A DNA stretch of 64,000 nucleotides from Flavobacteriales bacterium. GTDB lineage: Bacteria; Bacteroidota; Bacteroidia; Flavobacteriales_D; Sanyastnellaceae. Both the position numbers and the translations under genes were made by a program. The DNA is taken from assembly GCA_016722445.1 (NCBI GenBank), contig JADKIZ010000016.1, positions 37,482 through 101,481 on the forward strand. Direction: 5' to 3'. Under the pieces are notes generated by a model that worked only from the letters and a program-made list of their open reading frames with translations, ran no database searches and had not been told where the DNA came from. This document shows, piece after piece, positions 61,786 to 64,000 of this stretch. Each line of letters starts with the position of its first letter. Positions within the stretch are counted from its first letter, which is position 1.

Positions 61786-64000
61786 TGGCAATCAAAAAAT
61801 CAGAATTATACAGTTCCCTATGGGCAAGTTGTGACGAGCTAAGAGGCGGCATGGACCCAAGCCAATACAAAGACTATGTATTGGTATTGTTATTCGTGAA
61901 ATACGTTTCAGACAAATATGCCAACGACCCCGATGCCATCATTGAAATACCCGAAGGTGGTAGTTTCAAAGACATGATTGCACTCAAACATCAAAAAGAC
62001 ATTGGCGATAAAATCAATACCATCATTGGCGAATTAGCAAAAGCAAATGACCTGGTAGGTGTTATTGATGTGGCTGATTTTAATGATGATGAAAAGCTGG
62101 GTAAGGGAAAGGAAATGGTGGACAAACTCACCAACCTGATTTCTATTTTCCAAAACCCTGCATTAGACTTTAGTAAGAACCGTGCTGAAGGTGATGACAT
62201 TCTCGGTGATGCTTTTGAATACCTGATGAAAAACTTTGCTACCGAAAGCGGTAAAAGCAAAGGGCAATTCTATACGCCAAGTGAGGTGAGCAGGGTGATT
62301 GCAAAAGTGTTGAGCATTCACAACGCTACTAACAAAACTACTTTTTATGACCCCACTTGTGGTTCAGGTTCATTGTTGTTGAAAGCAGTGGATGAAGCTG
62401 ATGGCAAGGGAACTATTTACGGGCAGGAAAAAGATGTGGCAACCGCTGCATTGGCTCGTATGAATATGATTTTGCACGGACAGGAAGCGATTGAAATTCA
62501 CAGAGGGCAAAGCACACTTTCAGACCCATTCTTTAAAGACAGCAACGGCTATCTCAAAACCTTTGACTTTGTTGTAGCTAATCCTCCGTTCTCTTCTAAA
62601 AACTGGGCTACTGGTTTTAATCCGCAGGATGATTTGTTTGGCAGGTTTGAAAAGGATGAAGAAGAAACAAAGAAAACAGGCAAAGCATCTTACAAAACCC
62701 CACCCGATAAAAATGGCGATTATGCTTTTCTGTTGCACATCATCAAGTCATTAAAAAGCACTGGCAAAGGGGCTTGCATTTTGCCGCATGGTGTGTTGTT
62801 CCGTGGCAATGCCGAGGCAGAAATTCGTAAGAGTTTAATTGAACGGGGTTACATCAAAGGCATTATTGGTTTACCGGCCAACTTGTTTTATGGTACAGGT
62901 ATTCCCGCTTGCATTATTGTAATTGACAAAGAAGGTGCAGCCGACCGCAAACATATTTTTATGATGGATGCCGGAAAAGGCTACATCAAAGACGGCAACA
63001 AAAACCGATTGAGGGAACAGGACATTCACAAAATTGTGGATGTATTCAACAAACAAATTCCTGTGCCGGGCTTTAGCAGGTTGGTAGGCATTGATGAAAT
63101 AAGTGACCCTAAAAACGATTTCAACTTAAATATTCCCCGCTACATTGATAGCCAGGAAGCAGAAGACATACAAGATATAGAAGCCCATTTGCTGGGTGAT
63201 ATTCCCAATGCGGATATTGAAGCATTGAAAGAATATTGGGAAGTATATAAAACACTGAAAGGCGAATTGTTTTCACCAAGCAAACGCAAAAATTACAGCC
63301 AGTTAAAAATCAGTAAAGACAGCATTAAGCAAACCATTTTCAACCACCCTGAATTTGTAAGTTTTAGCAGCGAAATGGATACGCTGTTTGCTTATTGGAA
63401 AACCCGTAACACCAAAACCTTAAAAGCCCTTACCGTTGGCATAAAGCCCAAGCAAACCATTTACAAGGTTTCGGAAGATGTGTTGAAAGCATACACCGAT
63501 AAAGCCCTGATGGATAAATACGATGTGTACCAGCATTTGATGAATTACTGGAACGAAGTAATGCAGGATGATTGCTACTTGATAGCAGCCGATGGCTGGA
63601 AGGCAGAACTAAGTATTATCAAGCAAACAAAATCGGCCACCGTTTGGGATTGCGACCTGGTTCCTAAATCTTTGGTAATTGACCGCTATTTCTTAACTGA
63701 GAAAAAAGCCATAGAGCAACTGGAAGCCGATAAAGAAGCCATTGCTGTGCAATTGACTGAACTGGAAGAAAACTTGCCGGACAATGTGGAGGAAGATGAT
63801 TGGATTTTGAATGAAGTAAAAAATGCGAAAGGAAAAATTACAAAGGGATTGGTAGAGGAAAAAATGAAGGAACTCAAAATTGAGATACTGAAAATACCTG
63901 CTTCCAAAACCAAAAAAGAAGTAACCAAAATTATTAAAGACAGTTTTGAAAAAACAAAACGCAGCGATGCCAATGCAGAAGCCTTTGCTAAGTTAGATGT
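61785..64000 (+). CDS. hsdM: type I restriction-modification methyltransferase subunit HsdM (cut by right edge)
   Basis: At least 738 residues inside the window and still open. N-terminal helical domain (SELYSSLWASCDELRGGMDP and QYKDYVLVLLFVKYVSDKYA) followed by the adenine-specific N6 methyltransferase fold. SAM motif I: FYDPTCGSGSLLLKAVDEAD (about residue 190). Catalytic motif IV: VVANPPFSSKNWATGF (about 265). GKSKGQFYTPSEVSRVIAKV and GACILPHGVLFRGNAEAEIR are typical of HsdM. The C-terminal part (after 450) is a long helical tail with a predicted coiled coil (EKKAIEQLEADKEAIAVQLT), longer than in EcoKI HsdM. Partner genes hsdS and hsdR should lie to the right. Confidence 0.95.
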   Translation, partial: MAIKKSELYSSLWASCDELRGGMDPSQYKDYVLVLLFVKYVSDKYANDPDAIIEIPEGGSFKDMIALKHQKDIGDKINTIIGELAKANDLVGVIDVADFNDDEKLGKGKEMVDKLTNLISIFQNPALDFSKNRAEGDDILGDAFEYLMKNFATESGKSKGQFYTPSEVSRVIAKVLSIHNATNKTTFYDPTCGSGSLLLKAVDEADGKGTIYGQEKDVATAALARMNMILHGQEAIEIHRGQSTLSDPFFKDSNGYLKTFDFVVANPPFSSKNWATGFNPQDDLFGRFEKDEEETKKTGKASYKTPPDKNGDYAFLLHIIKSLKSTGKGACILPHGVLFRGNAEAEIRKSLIERGYIKGIIGLPANLFYGTGIPACIIVIDKEGAADRKHIFMMDAGKGYIKDGNKNRLREQDIHKIVDVFNKQIPVPGFSRLVGIDEISDPKNDFNLNIPRYIDSQEAEDIQDIEAHLLGDIPNADIEALKEYWEVYKTLKGELFSPSKRKNYSQLKISKDSIKQTIFNHPEFVSFSSEMDTLFAYWKTRNTKTLKALTVGIKPKQTIYKVSEDVLKAYTDKALMDKYDVYQHLMNYWNEVMQDDCYLIAADGWKAELSIIKQTKSATVWDCDLVPKSLVIDRYFLTEKKAIEQLEADKEAIAVQLTELEENLPDNVEEDDWILNEVKNAKGKITKGLVEEKMKELKIEILKIPASKTKKEVTKIIKDSFEKTKRSDANAEAFAKLD

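Overview
The window looks like a chromosome segment of a Bacteroidota bacterium, most like a Flavobacteriales- or Crocinitomicaceae-type organism. Support for this: low-to-moderate GC; promoters of the Bacteroidota type (TTTG, 19 bases, TACATTTG before tRNA-Gly); at least four secreted proteins with Por/type IX secretion C-terminal sorting domains; LPS genes (waaA, hldD); a DUF6089-type outer-membrane protein; and a kdp operon arranged as F-A-B-C-porin-split KdpD. Genus is not resolved.

Layout. 1-3.3 kb: a DPP-IV type peptidase cut by the left edge, a MATE exporter and a small barrel protein. 3.7-6.2 kb: moaC, a MobA fused to a degenerate MobB-like domain, and an Asp-box lipoprotein. 6.3-19.3 kb: a mixed region with DUF1684, SRPBCC, YkgJ, a secreted nuclease-fold protein, XerD, a glycosyltransferase, an AlbA_2 regulator, an amber-interrupted secreted protein, a 182-bp inverted repeat and an alpha/beta hydrolase. 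19.5-21.7 kb: a sulfur pair, a metallo-hydrolase with two rhodanese domains and a TauE exporter. 22-30.7 kb: the kdp potassium uptake operon on the minus strand. It starts with two previously unmarked peptides of 27 and 25 codons, and its kdpA, kdpB and histidine kinase genes are each interrupted by a one-base shift. KdpB also appears to lack its nucleotide-binding domain. 31-39.5 kb: secreted and lipoprotein genes, including a heavily frameshifted FG-GAP protein and a serine hydrolase-TPR fusion. 40-40.6 kb: tRNA-Leu(TAA) and tRNA-Gly(GCC) beside a 95-bp tandem repeat. 40.6-55.9 kb: an intact housekeeping block (waaA, gppA, hldD, queD-like, folE, BI-1, trmH-type, sppA, folK, a dNK, sucD, mnmE).

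From the stop codon of mnmE onward the content changes to an integrated element: iterated TTGTTGCC boxes, a helix-turn-helix protein, a tyrosine integrase, an unknown protein, a second excisionase-like protein, a BT4734/DUF3987 primase-helicase, an XRE regulator with a palindromic operator, and hsdM of a type I restriction-modification system that runs off the right edge. The mnmE 3' end closely resembles, from memory, the attachment core used by the unrelated SGI1 island of enterobacteria.

One-base reading-frame breaks recur in accessory genes (about ten) but are absent from the 40.6-55.9 kb housekeeping block. They may be real decay, assembly indels, or both. Everything here was read by eye; no database search was run.
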